A stretch of DNA of 64,000 nt from Akanthomyces muscarius. Lineage: Eukaryota; Ascomycota; Sordariomycetes; Hypocreales; Cordycipitaceae. The notes under the pieces were generated by a model. The model saw nothing but the letters and a program-made list of their open reading frames with translations. It had not been told where the DNA came from and ran no database searches. Location of the stretch: contig NW_026611618.1 in the NCBI RefSeq assembly GCF_028009165.1, positions 1,550,001-1,614,000 of the forward strand. Reading direction: 5' to 3'. The stretch's first letter is position 1. Each line of letters begins with the position of its first letter. The translations under genes and the position numbers were made by a program. Of the stretch, positions 31,539 through 41,534 are shown one piece after another.

Positions 31539-34500
31539 GCCGCTAGTGGTGCCTTGCGAGCAAGGCGTGTGAATTGCTGTGTTGTAGTTCTCGAGAGGTG
31601 CAGAAAGTCGCGAACAGGACCAGATGGGTTGTTGAAAGGACGATGTTTTCGAAATGAAGCCACGAATGTCCCAGTCAGAGTGTTCGGCTTGGGGGGGGTT
31701 ATTTTCGGGAAAGTTGGAACACGGCCGGGGTGGGAGTGCTAAGAGGTGCTAGAGCGTTTGGTGCTAAAAAAGATGGGCTTGGTGGTGGTGCAAGTGGTGG
31801 TAGCATTGGCCGTTGTAGGTAGATAGTGGTGCAAGTGCACTGTAACTAAAGGTTTGGTGGCTGCAGGCCAGAGCGCCTTTGATAATTGGTGCGTGCTTGC
31901 CGTTTCGTTTATTGGCTTCCATGCTGGCTCAAGCGGGTGGCGGCAATGGTATCTTAGGTAGTGGACTATAGTGGGCAGCCGACAGAATACAGGGCCATCG
32001 CTCTCGAAACGCCGGCCAGCTGACAGTGACGGTAGAAGCGGTGGATAGAGCAAAAGTCACCTGCTGAGGCACCGTGAGTGAGCGTGCTTGCAGCGTCAAA
32101 TCGCACGCCGATTTGAGTCCTAAAAATCTACACCGAGGGGAATGATACATGTGCTTTCATAAGGATGGCAAAGCAAGCCACCGACCAAGTCAACAAACCA
32201 GAGTGGGAGGGGGAAGCGAGAGGGCCTCCGTCCTCGTGGCTGCATGTTCCAGCGCCAGTCTGCGTGGAATGAGCGCGGAGGCAGACGAGGCGGTGGCTTC
32301 TGAAAAGAGGGCTACATCAGACAGAGGAGAATAGGGTTGCGGCATGTACCTGCAATCAATAGAAGAATACAACGAAAAGAAGAGAAAGAAGAACATGAAA
32401 AGACGGCAATGTCAAACGTGGACAAAAAGCCATCTTGATTCACAGTCTTTGTTGTGCCGCCTGCGTTTGCGTTGTCGGCGGACGCAAGGAGGGACTTGCC
32501 TCTAGTAGCGTGCAAAGCGCACTGTATCTACTGTGCATGCATGCACGGCGGTGCAGCAATGCACGATGTGGCGTTGGCCCAGCGCGCCGGCAAAAGTTTG
32601 TTTGTATCAAAGGCCACCGAAATTTCTGGCTACTTTGAGAAGAAAAAACCATAATATATGTCGACTTTTTTTCTCAAGCAGATGATGACCTTTGCAAATT
32701 TCAGCAAACCCTTCGTCGTTGCCTGGAGCCGTGCGCGGAACGTTCACCGACGCACGGGGGCGGCGGCGCGGTTGGCCCGGCAGACAGGCAAGGCAATGAC
32801 TAGCGAAAAAAGCACAAAGGCCAGCAAAAATTCACTGTACAGATGCCAAAAGTCAGAGTGGTCCGCCTTTGCCATCCACAGAGGCAAGCGTAAGTAGTTG
32901 AAAGATGGGCCAAATAATGGGCCGTCGTCGTCATGTACACAGGCACAGATAGACATGACCACCACCAGTAAAATGCCCTTGTGCCTTTCTCAGTAGACCG
33001 AACAACGGGTGGGTGCCTCAGCACTTCTCTATCACCACGCATACTCCGTACCCTGGCCTCCTGCCTTTCCTTACACCATCAGCAACGGAACCCCCTCCGA
33101 CCGAGCATACAAGCGACGGCGTCCTTTGCCACTCATCGACTCCCACGTTGCATGGGCATGGCAAGGAAACGAGATGTGCACTAACTGACATGTCGCCTGC
33201 ACTAAACTGCTGCGCAGCGGGAGGGGTGGGGTCTGTAGACGATTGGAGGTGCGGCCCGTGGTACAGCATCGGCGCATCGAAAGGACGCGAGCGTCAACAG
33301 ATGCGATGTGACTTTTTATCTCCATAACAGGGTGTCGGAATAATTAAAAAATCGCTGGAATTTATTCATGGTGAATGGCCTTTAGCTCATATGGGCTCAG
33401 TCTCTACGCCAGCCCTCCCTCTATTCTGGCTGCGGGCCTGTGCTGCCCAGCTGACCTGCTAATAAGGCGCTCCTTTTTTCCCCTCCCCGAATGGCGTGGT
33501 GTATATACCAGTGCAAAGCGACTCGGCACGCTCCTGATCGCCATACATTCACCTCTTCCGCCAAACCACGCCTTGTTCAGGGGGGAACCAGCTGACAGGA
33601 TAGTAGCCTCACTTGCCGTTTAGTTAGTCCTTGGCTAAAATCTCCCTGGTCTTATCTGCATGCTGCAAGAGATCAGCACCAGCACTGGCACCGCACCATG
33701 TTCAGACGCTTGCCCGTTGGGCTTGAGCACGCCAACAACTCGGCGCACAACCAGTGCTGAGGCTTGGCAGGCTGGCTTCCAGGTTGGCCCAAGGCCCCTC
33801 CTTCCCGCCGTTGCACCCTGCCAACAGTGCCAGCCTGCAGGCCGGTACCGCCATCATGGAACTTGTCCGCTCACCACGTCCGCCTTGCTGTAAATAAAAG
33901 AGCCGGAGAGCCGTGAATGACGCCCAATCAATGGAGCATGCGAACCATTTTTGCCCCGTGTCTTGAGTGTGTTCAACGCTACCGCAGAAATCATGGTCGT
34001 ACACGCAATTTTGTGCATGTTAATGCCTCGCGCGTTTCTTTCGGCTCTATTACTAGCATTTCCTTTCACGATGTCCCAAATCCGCCCGAGACCCAACGCC
34101 AGACTCCGAATCTTACCCAAGTAACAGGCTGAAATTCCGACCGCGCTCAACACTGCCGCTGTTTGCTTGCTTACAACTCCAATGCCATCGTTTCATGCAT
34201 ATACCGACTCCCTGGTGTCCTCGGCATACCATGGCATGTCCCTCTATCGCACACGCAACGCAATGCCGGCAAATATTCACCGTCCTGATTTGGCTACCCG
34301 GTAGTCAACTGCTCCTCCAATTTTGTTTCACATCGCCTGCAAGTCTTGGGACATGGTTCGCCGGCCTAAGCACGCCATGGAATCCTCTGCCTCGCTCCTC
34401 GCCATCCAAATCCTTTGCCCCCCCTCCTTTCCTTCCTGTCCTTGTCTTGCCGTGCCACTGACTGCAGCCACATTTGACCCGACCATCATCGCGGAGAGCG

Positions 34501-35073
34501 GGGGAGCACCGCTCCAAGGAATGAACAGCAGCACATTGGCCCGTTTAATACCGCAGCCCAACCATGAACCAAACCATGTACACTCACATAAAATCAAATT
34601 GCGACAGAATTAGCAAGATGGGTTGCTGCCAAGCTGCGCGATTGCCGCTCTCGCTCCCCGCATGACGCCCCTCTCTTTTGCATTATAAAAATGCCTAGGC
34701 TGGGCCTGATGCCCAAACTCCTCCTCAGCAACAAGCAACCAGGCGAGCGACTTCCAGTACCGCTATTCCGAGTATCATACCTGAGCACTCGTTCAGCTGA
34801 CCAGGGTCGTACATCGTATTCCTGGCAGATGGGCCGCCAAGAGCCTTTGCGAAACTCTCAAGCCGTAGTCTCGTAGCATGTCTGTCGAAACATAGCATTA
34901 AACTTTTAAAGCTTTCACAACTATCATCTATCGCTCTCTAATGAGAAAATTGAGATCCAAACAAAATACGCCAAATGCCTGCGCGCCCGCCTCAACCCTC
35001 CTGTAGTGTCCAAAGAGCTCTTCGTCACACCCCCCATCTTGCGTCAGCCGTGGTCATCCTGCACGTCTCCCAT
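31539..35073. other. Long stretch without a recognised gene
   Basis: 3.5 kb between the start of the LAMMER kinase and the end of the sideroflexin gene. Many short frames on both strands are mutually overlapping, with no motif, signal peptide or intron pattern. GC content is normal and no transposon ends were seen. It may hold a long 5' leader and regulatory region of the kinase, or a non-coding transcript. Confidence 0.5.
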
Positions 35074-36311
35074 TTACAGACCACGGTTGAACCAGACCTT
35101 GCCTCTGTCACCTCCCTTGCCATGGAACTCGGGCTCCAGATCGTCCGCGCTAATCTCCTGCTGCTGGGGGAACACGGCCAGCGCCAGCGGCAGCGCCGCA
35201 AACGACACGACTGTGATGAGGCCCAGGTTGAGGCCAATCGGCACCAGCATGGCCACCTTGGGCCGCGACTGCACCCACTGCTTGGCCATCAGACGCCTGT
35301 ACCACGCCTGCTTCTCCTGGATGTGGTACAGCACCATGGCGGGGATGATCATGATGGGGCTGTTGTTGAAGACGCGGCTCGCCGCCGTCTCGTACACGGC
35401 CAGCTTGGCCGCCTTTTGGCTGCGGCCCAGCGACGGCACGTCGCGCTCCGACTTGCCCTCGGCCTGCAGCGCCTGCTTCTGCGCCTCCGAGATGACGGGC
35501 CGCACGTCGATGCCCGTCACAATCTCGCCGCGCCGCATGATGTAGGCGTTGAGCGCGCCCGCCGAGGCCACCGCCGCAAAGGGGATCAGGCGTTTGAGGA
35601 TGTTGCGTGTCGACGGCGCCACGCGCAGCCGCGGCACCAGCGCGTTGAGCCCCAGCGCCACCGAGCACGACGCCGTCACCGCGATGCCGTACGACTTGGC
35701 CAGCGTCGCCGTCGTCATCGGCGACGACTTGTTGGCGTTGGAGCTGTTGACGGCCACGTTGAGCGACTGGTTGGCAATCTGCCACCCGACGGTGCCGACG
35801 GTGCCTAGGCCGGGCTGCAGCATGCCGACGGTGACGACGAGGTTGGACAGGACAAACGACGACATTCGAAAGGGAAGAAACACAGCTTCGCCGGTATCTG
35901 GACAGTTTGGGTTAGTTCTGTGCTGGGTTTGCCGATTTGTTTGCTCGTCTTGACATGCCTGGGTGCAGGGTCGAGTCGACAATCTTCTTTGCGTTCCAGA
36001 GCTCAGGAGTCATGTCCTTGAGCTCGCCCGTCTTGTACTTTGTGACGAGTTGCTTTGCGTTTTCGAGACCCGACTGTCCGGCAAAGAGCGTGCTGCGAAG
36101 AACAAGGTTAGCAAGCTTGTCATGGGACTGAAGAACAGGTGTCTGCCGCTGGCGGCGCCATGCAGTGCGAGACACCTCACCGGGACAAATTGCTCGCGGC
36201 GACGTACCTCGGGTCAGTCAGTGTGATGGCATGCTGGACTCGTCCAAAGTATGTCGACAAATCGTACTGCGAGCGCGGCAGTTCGCGGTCGCCGGGGAGG
36301 GAGGCAGACAT
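35074..36311 (-). CDS. FSF1: Sideroflexin (mitochondrial serine/amino-acid carrier)
   Basis: Three exons: 36208-36311, 35959-36092 and 35074-35897, with phases that fit. The protein is about 353 residues, the usual length. It starts MSASLPGDRELPRSQYDLS and shows the family pieces STLFAGQSGLENAK, LWNAKKIVDSTLHPDTGE, FLPFRMSSFV, GWQIANQSLNVAVN, FNNSPIMIIPAMVLYH and LNLGLITVVSFAALPLALA. Sideroflexins are inner-membrane transporters; animal SFXN1 carries serine for one-carbon metabolism. The second intron (35898-35958) begins GCATGT instead of GT: the splice CACCCAG|GC...CAG|ATACCGG restores the conserved HPDTGE, so it is a GC-AG intron. Start chosen at MSASLP; an in-frame upstream ATG near 36371 is less likely. 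Confidence 0.93.
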
Positions 36312-36977
36312 TATCGCGGCTGTCGAGTCGGCTCTCTTGCGATTCGCAACGATGAATTGGCCAGGCTGCACCGTCTACAGACTACACTTGTATTCGTCGC
36401 GGGGTCGGGAGGCGCTTCCACTCTCGAGGGCGGTGCAAATTGAATGTCAATTGTCAGACTCTTGGCGGTCAAGGTCAATTTTCTATCGCCTGTGCCGAAT
36501 ATCTGGATGACGATGCTAGCCGCACGCTACCGATGTCGGCTGACCAGTGTGAGTGAATCGATTAGGCCAATTTTTTTTAGTGGTCTGGGGAAGAAAGGGC
36601 AAGTTGGCCAGAAAAGTCTAGCGTTGGTTGACTAGCGCAGGGACGCCCGCAAGGTCCAGCATTTTGGCCCTACGTGCACTCTCCTTCTTGGATGCCATGT
36701 ACAGTGTGATACAAGTGCAACACATGGCAGTAAAATCAATATTTTAGAATCAAAGGTAGCACGCAGCCCACTCCCAGTCGGTTTGTGTGCTGTGCTGGTA
36801 GGTAGTTCGCCTTGTAAGTGCTGCCCAAGCCACTAGCATGACGGTGTAAGCTCGCGCGTAGAGACTCGGAGCAGACTCACGCAACCAGGTGTGTTGACTC
36901 GATAGATCCAGCAAAAATAAGTTCGGGATGAAACAGAATCCATTTTGGCAAAAATAAAACCACATTCAAGTGCTGTG
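36312..36977. other. Intergenic region
   Basis: Upstream region of the sideroflexin gene and 3' flank of the tRNA gene. No other gene recognised. Confidence 0.5.
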
Positions 36978-37068
36978 CGACCACGCCAGGAGTCGAACCT
37001 GGAATCTCTAGAGATTACGGAAATCGGTTGGCCGAAATCTAGCGCCTTAGCCATTAGGCCACGCGGCC
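36978..37068 (-). tRNA. tRNA-Arg(UCG), with an 18-nt intron
   Basis: The minus strand folds as a tRNA: acceptor 5' strand GGCCGCG with 3' strand CGTGGTC (two G-U pairs), D arm GCC/GGC around TAATGGCTAA, anticodon stem CTAGA/TCTAG, and T arm CCAGG-TTCGACT-CCTGG. The anticodon loop starts TT-TCG-G, so the anticodon is UCG, reading CGA arginine codons. The 25 nt between the anticodon stem strands exceed the 7-nt loop by 18 nt, a usual position and size for a nuclear tRNA intron after base 37. A box (TGGCCTAATGG) and B box (GGTTCGACTCC) are intact. Confidence 0.95.
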
Positions 37069-37424
37069 GATGACCATGTTTCCGACCTAATGATACCCAT
37101 CACCTTGAGGCGGTGCCGATACGAGCAGCCTTTGTAGTTTCAATTATTGAAGCATGCAATCATGAGTCACTTGGGATCTACAAGACTTGACCTGCGAGCG
37201 TGAATGTGAATATAGGTACCCACTTGGCTGGCTTACACGTTGTGGTGCTCTGCCAGCTGGCAGCTGGCGGTTGACGCACGGTTGCCAGTTGCCAGCTGCG
37301 AGCGTGCAAACGCAGGATGTTGTGGATAAGAACATTTGGTATTGCAAAATTTTCTTATTCCTCATCTTCATCTTCATAATACACCTTATCAGTCTATGTT
37401 GCATACATCTCTTGACGCGAAGAA
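37069..37424. other. Intergenic region with a GC-rich CAGCTGGC repeat
   Basis: Between the tRNA gene and the GNAT gene. A cluster of CCAGCTGGCAGCTGGC-type repeats with partial inverted complement lies at about 37250-37305. A similar GGCAGCTGGCAGCTGGCAG run occurs inside an intron at about 41838-41860. Confidence 0.5.
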
Positions 37425-39211
37425 ATGTCAGCCAGTGTGCAGGAGTGGTCGGCTGCTGAGGTGGCATCTACTGACAATCTACCCGAGAATTTTCTTGGCT
37501 TACTTGAATGGGTATTGGATGAATCAGTCATGGCTGCTAAAGACAGGCTTGATGGAGACTTTGAACAGCGCTCCAGCCAAGAAGTTGTCATGGATTCGCC
37601 GCAGGCCAAAGAAATTACGGGCGTTGGTACGTCCATGATTTTTGTTCTAAGCGTCCACTCAACTAATTGTTGCCAGACGAAGTAAAAGGGCACGAGAATG
37701 CCGAAGTCAGCCCGCTCCCAAAAGAGCCATTGACTTCTGAAGCTTTCATCGGCATAGATGACGCGCAAGATAAGAGCTCAAACAAGAGCAATGTCCCTGT
37801 CGAACAAGATCAATACCCCCCGTCCTTGCGCAACAGCCAAGAACAAGCCTCCCAGTCCAAGTCTGTCTCATCCGTGGACACCGCAAGAAAGAAAGCTCTG
37901 GAGCTGGCTTCGAAATGGAAAATCCCATCCGAGGCCATTCAAGACCAGGATCGAGCAACACCTGAGGCCAAGGACTCGATTTCGTGTTGGAGCATCAGCG
38001 CCCTGGGAGAAGAACCCGTCACGCCCCCGGTCGCAATTTCTCCGAGACAAGATGAGTCCGAGAACCTGAACAATGATGGGCCTTCTGAAAAAGTCGAAGA
38101 GTTGAATTCTGCGGACAAGCCGCGTTCACTGACCGTCGCTGCCTGGGTCATGGACACCGAACAAGCGCCATTGCCGAACCTCGTTATTCCAAAGGCGGCC
38201 AATGCTTCGGCTCACTGCTGCGCCATTGACCCTGAGACCGGTGCATTCCTCCCAGCTATTGAGCATCCAGAAACGAGGTTGAATCATGAGTTGGAGGTCC
38301 AGTCAGAGCCTGGATGGCACAGAGGTCACATTACTTCAGATATGCAGATCATCAGGGAGTTGAAGGCCAGGGCGCGACTTGCGCAACGCCTAAAGGAAAG
38401 ACTTCCTACGCCACTTGAAGTGGAAAGCCCTGCGCCGGACGAAGGAGAGACGACCTTCCCCAAGGCAGACTGTACGATTCGGCCCGCGACAGATGATGAC
38501 ATTGCCGGTATTTCAGAAATAATTAACCTGGACCGACAAGCGAATGAAGAGGCGCATCGCAAAGCCCCGTCTGGGATCAAGAGTTGGGATATCGTGAAGA
38601 TTTTCAACAAATGCAGAAAGGAACAGCGACCATTCCTCGTTGCCACGGGGGGTGAAGATGACCTCTTGGACCGGTCAAAATGGCCCGCGGGCGCTGACAA
38701 GGCGTTTCAAGAATATGTCAAGTACCGGAGCAACTCTTCAGGGCCGACAGCTACTATTGTTGGTTTTGCTTTTGCGATGCCGCGACAAGGACCAAGTCTC
38801 GATGCGCAAGAAATTCACGTTGATCACTCTTGCTACGTTAATCTCTGTGTTCATCCCGCACACAGAAACAAGAAGTATGCAACGGCACTCCTTGACAGGA
38901 TCCTGATGTCTGTGTCTCCCATCCACCGCAGTCTAATCGATTTTGAATGGAAGTGCGATGACCCGGCCGAGATATATGAGCAGCCAGCCTCGAATAATGC
39001 CCAGCAGTACGCGCGCATTTTTGTCGAATATCCTGATGCTCACGACGAAGACCAGAGATTGCGGTCCAGGAAGAAACTGCTGGAAAAGTTTGGATTCTCA
39101 CAGGTTGGTCATTTGACTTGTCTGAGGAGCGAATCTCGCGGAGGGAAGAGATACTGGCTGGATTTATTTATTTGGGAGCTCGAGGCCCAGTCCCTCGAAA
39201 ATGTTCGGTAG
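37425..39211 (+). CDS. GNAT-family acetyltransferase-domain protein
   Basis: Two exons, 37425-37626 and 37677-39211, joined in phase 1 across a 50-bp intron; about 578 residues. The first about 330 residues are Glu/Ser/Pro-rich and probably disordered, with SARKKALELASKWKIPS-like charged helices. The GNAT fold starts at CTIRPATDDDIAGISEII and includes the acetyl-CoA-binding region VNLCVHPAHRNKKYATALL, where the usual R/Q-x-x-G/A pattern is represented by HRNKKYAT. The protein ends with KKLLEKFGFSQVGHL and YWLDLFIWELE, as in fungal GNAT proteins. Substrate unknown. Similar long fungal proteins are conserved in Sordariomycetes but not characterised as far as I know. Confidence 0.8.
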
Positions 39212-39599
39212 ATGGTGCGGATCTCTTTTTTTGTGTGCAGTAGCTGCCGTTTGTCGGGAAAGAATTCCGACTGGAAGAAAGGCATGTCCATCCGTGATTG
39301 ATTAGCTTTATACAAGGGTCGAGTAAGATTTGCCAGATATTTCATTGCTAATGCAAATATTAATGACTATTCTGAAAAATGGTTGTGAGATGATGAATAC
39401 AGCCGTAGGTTGGAGCGAGCCTCGAGGGCCTTAAGCGGTAGGAGGCTCCACCACGGGTTCTCGAGGCATCTCTATTTTGACCCTTTCACAGTATCCAAGC
39501 CAGCTCCGTCGCAAGTATAAAAGCGCGCCTCCCTAAAATAGAGCTCCGAGCTTCGATTGCCTTGAGAGGACAGGATACAGAGAACGAGTTATCTTCAAT
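39212..39599. promoter_or_regulatory. Intergenic region and promoter of the ARL2-type gene
   Basis: No gene in this stretch. A TATA box, TATAAAAG, lies at 39516-39523, 77 bp before the start codon of the downstream GTPase gene. Confidence 0.55.
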
Positions 39600-40428
39600 A
39601 TGCTGTCGATTCTACGAAAAGCGCGGCTCAAGGACAAGGAGATGCGCATCCTGATGCTGTGGGTTGGCGACCTCGACAAGGCAGCAGGCGCAAGCTAATG
39701 GGTAGCGTTTAGTGGCCTCGATAATGCAGGAAAAACGACAATTGTTAAAAGGATCTTGAACGAGGATGTGCATACCGTCAGCCCAACGCTGGGATTCATC
39801 ATCAAGACGATAGACTACGACGGGTGAGTGGAGGCAGAGGCAGCAAGCACACGAGGACTTTTGCTAACGCTTAACACTGCTCAGATATAAGCTCAATATC
39901 TGTTGGTTTTTCACAGATACGCCGGAATGCGCGGCTGCTAACCGAGTTAGGGGATGTCGGTGGACAAAAAACTCTGCGGTCATATTGGCGAAACTACTTT
40001 GAAAAGACAGACGCGCTGATATGGGTGGTCGACTCTACGGACCGGTTGCGAATTGAAGACTGTAGAGAGGAGCTCCACGGGCTACTGCAGGAAGAGGTAG
40101 GTCGCGGTGGCAACGCGCCGATTGAGGGAGTAATACCAGAAGCTGATAAGTTCTGCAGCGGTTGGCGGGAGCTTGCCTGCTGATTTTCGCCAACAAGACG
40201 GATGTGGACGGATGCATGACAGAGACGGAAATTCTACAGGTAGGTAGCAGAATTATCAAAGCTCCGTGACCGTGACACGACGCTAACGAAGCTCAGGGTC
40301 TCCGACTAGACGAAATTCGAACGCATCAATGGCACATTCTCCAGTGCAGCGCCATGACGGGCAAGAACCTCAACGAAGGGATTGCGTGGGTTGTGGAGGA
40401 TGCGAAGAAGAGGCTGTTTCTGTACTAG
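39600..40428 (+). CDS. ARL2: ARF-like small GTPase, ARL2 type
   Basis: Six exons: 39600-39658, 39713-39823, 39885-39901, 39951-40096, 40159-40239, 40297-40428. The protein is about 181 residues. It starts [20 protein letters not shown] and continues [15 protein letters not shown] (P-loop), [46 protein letters not shown] and CSAMTGKNL, all matching ARL2. Notable is exon 3 of only 17 nt (YKLNI plus one base at each end), needed to restore KLNIWDVGG. ARL2 (Cin4/Alp41) works with tubulin cofactors in beta-tubulin folding and microtubule stability. Residue 2 is Leu and not Gly, so N-myristoylation is impossible. Two introns use non-standard donors (GTGGGT and GTTGGT). Confidence 0.93.
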
Positions 40429-41534
40429 CGAGCATACCGACTCGGGCAGCTGTAACGAAATATACCACAGTAGATATGAAGAATATAAGAAAAATCAGAA
40501 ATATAATAGGATATTTGACAAGGGCAGTGCATATTGTGCAACCCATCAAAGGAGGGGGGTTGCAACAGAGAGAGTGCATGACGTGCATACGAGTAAGTCG
40601 ATGGCGGCGATGCAACGGCTGAGACGATAGGATGCGACTGGAGCCGGAAAAGCATTGAGCCAATGGCAAAGGGTCAGATGGCCGAGACGACCCAGAATCT
40701 CGCTTTATACCGGCGCTGACTATCGACTGAGGCAAAGTGGGAGAAGGGGCCATGATTCGCCAACGCGGAGACGACGCGGTGCGGGTGGGCTTTTGTTTTC
40801 TTGGGCCGGGCTTTTGTTTACATGCCGCATTGGGCTATGATGCGTGTGCTAACAGAGTCTACTTGTAGACTTGGGGGGTTCGAAAAAGGAGAAAGGGACA
40901 AGGTAGATGGGAGGGAAAAGTCTACATGGGCAATGCGTGGTAAAACGAGGGTGTAATGCAAGCAGATCTTCCAACTTGTTCGCCTGGCCGGTATGATGGT
41001 TTTAATTGAAGACCCCCTGCTAGAGCGGCCAGGTATCGCGGCCAGCTCCCTTGCAGGTGGCAGGCACGCAGGGTACAAGCCTGCAGTGGAGGACAAGTAT
41101 CTTGTCTTAGCGGTAACGGGCGCCGTCTGGGACTAGCCACGCCTGGACCGCGCGCTAAAAATAAAGACAGCCCGCTATAAGCTGGCCGTCGGGGTACATT
41201 TCCAGTCTTGAGTTCTTGTACCTTGACTCTTTGAGACACTCCGAGCAACGTGGAATAGTACGCAATTTGGCCGACTGCGCATGTCGCCGCCTGATTCAGA
41301 GCTGCGACTTCTTCTCGCCCTTTTTTCCCCATCTCTGGAACCCCGACGGACAACCAACGGTCCTTTTCCCCCTGGAGGGCAGAGTGCATTAGCGGAATCT
41401 CCAATCTGATTCCCCGACAGTCGCTACGGAATACGAGGAACTGCCATGTGCTCGGTAGCTTGACGCTGGCAGACCGATCAAGACAAGCCCCGACACCGAA
41501 CAACGCGCCGGCGGCCGCAGAAGAAGCACCTATA
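40429..41534. other. Intergenic region
   Basis: 1.1 kb between the ARL2 gene and the DUF4045/gelsolin gene. A 282-residue frame on the minus strand at 40922-41770 overlaps the 5' end of the next gene and has no family features. No gene supported. Confidence 0.5.

Noticed and set aside
34975..35808. 277-residue plus-strand frame over the sideroflexin gene
   Set aside because: It is antisense to well-conserved sideroflexin exons and is made of His/Arg/Gln-rich low-complexity sequence.
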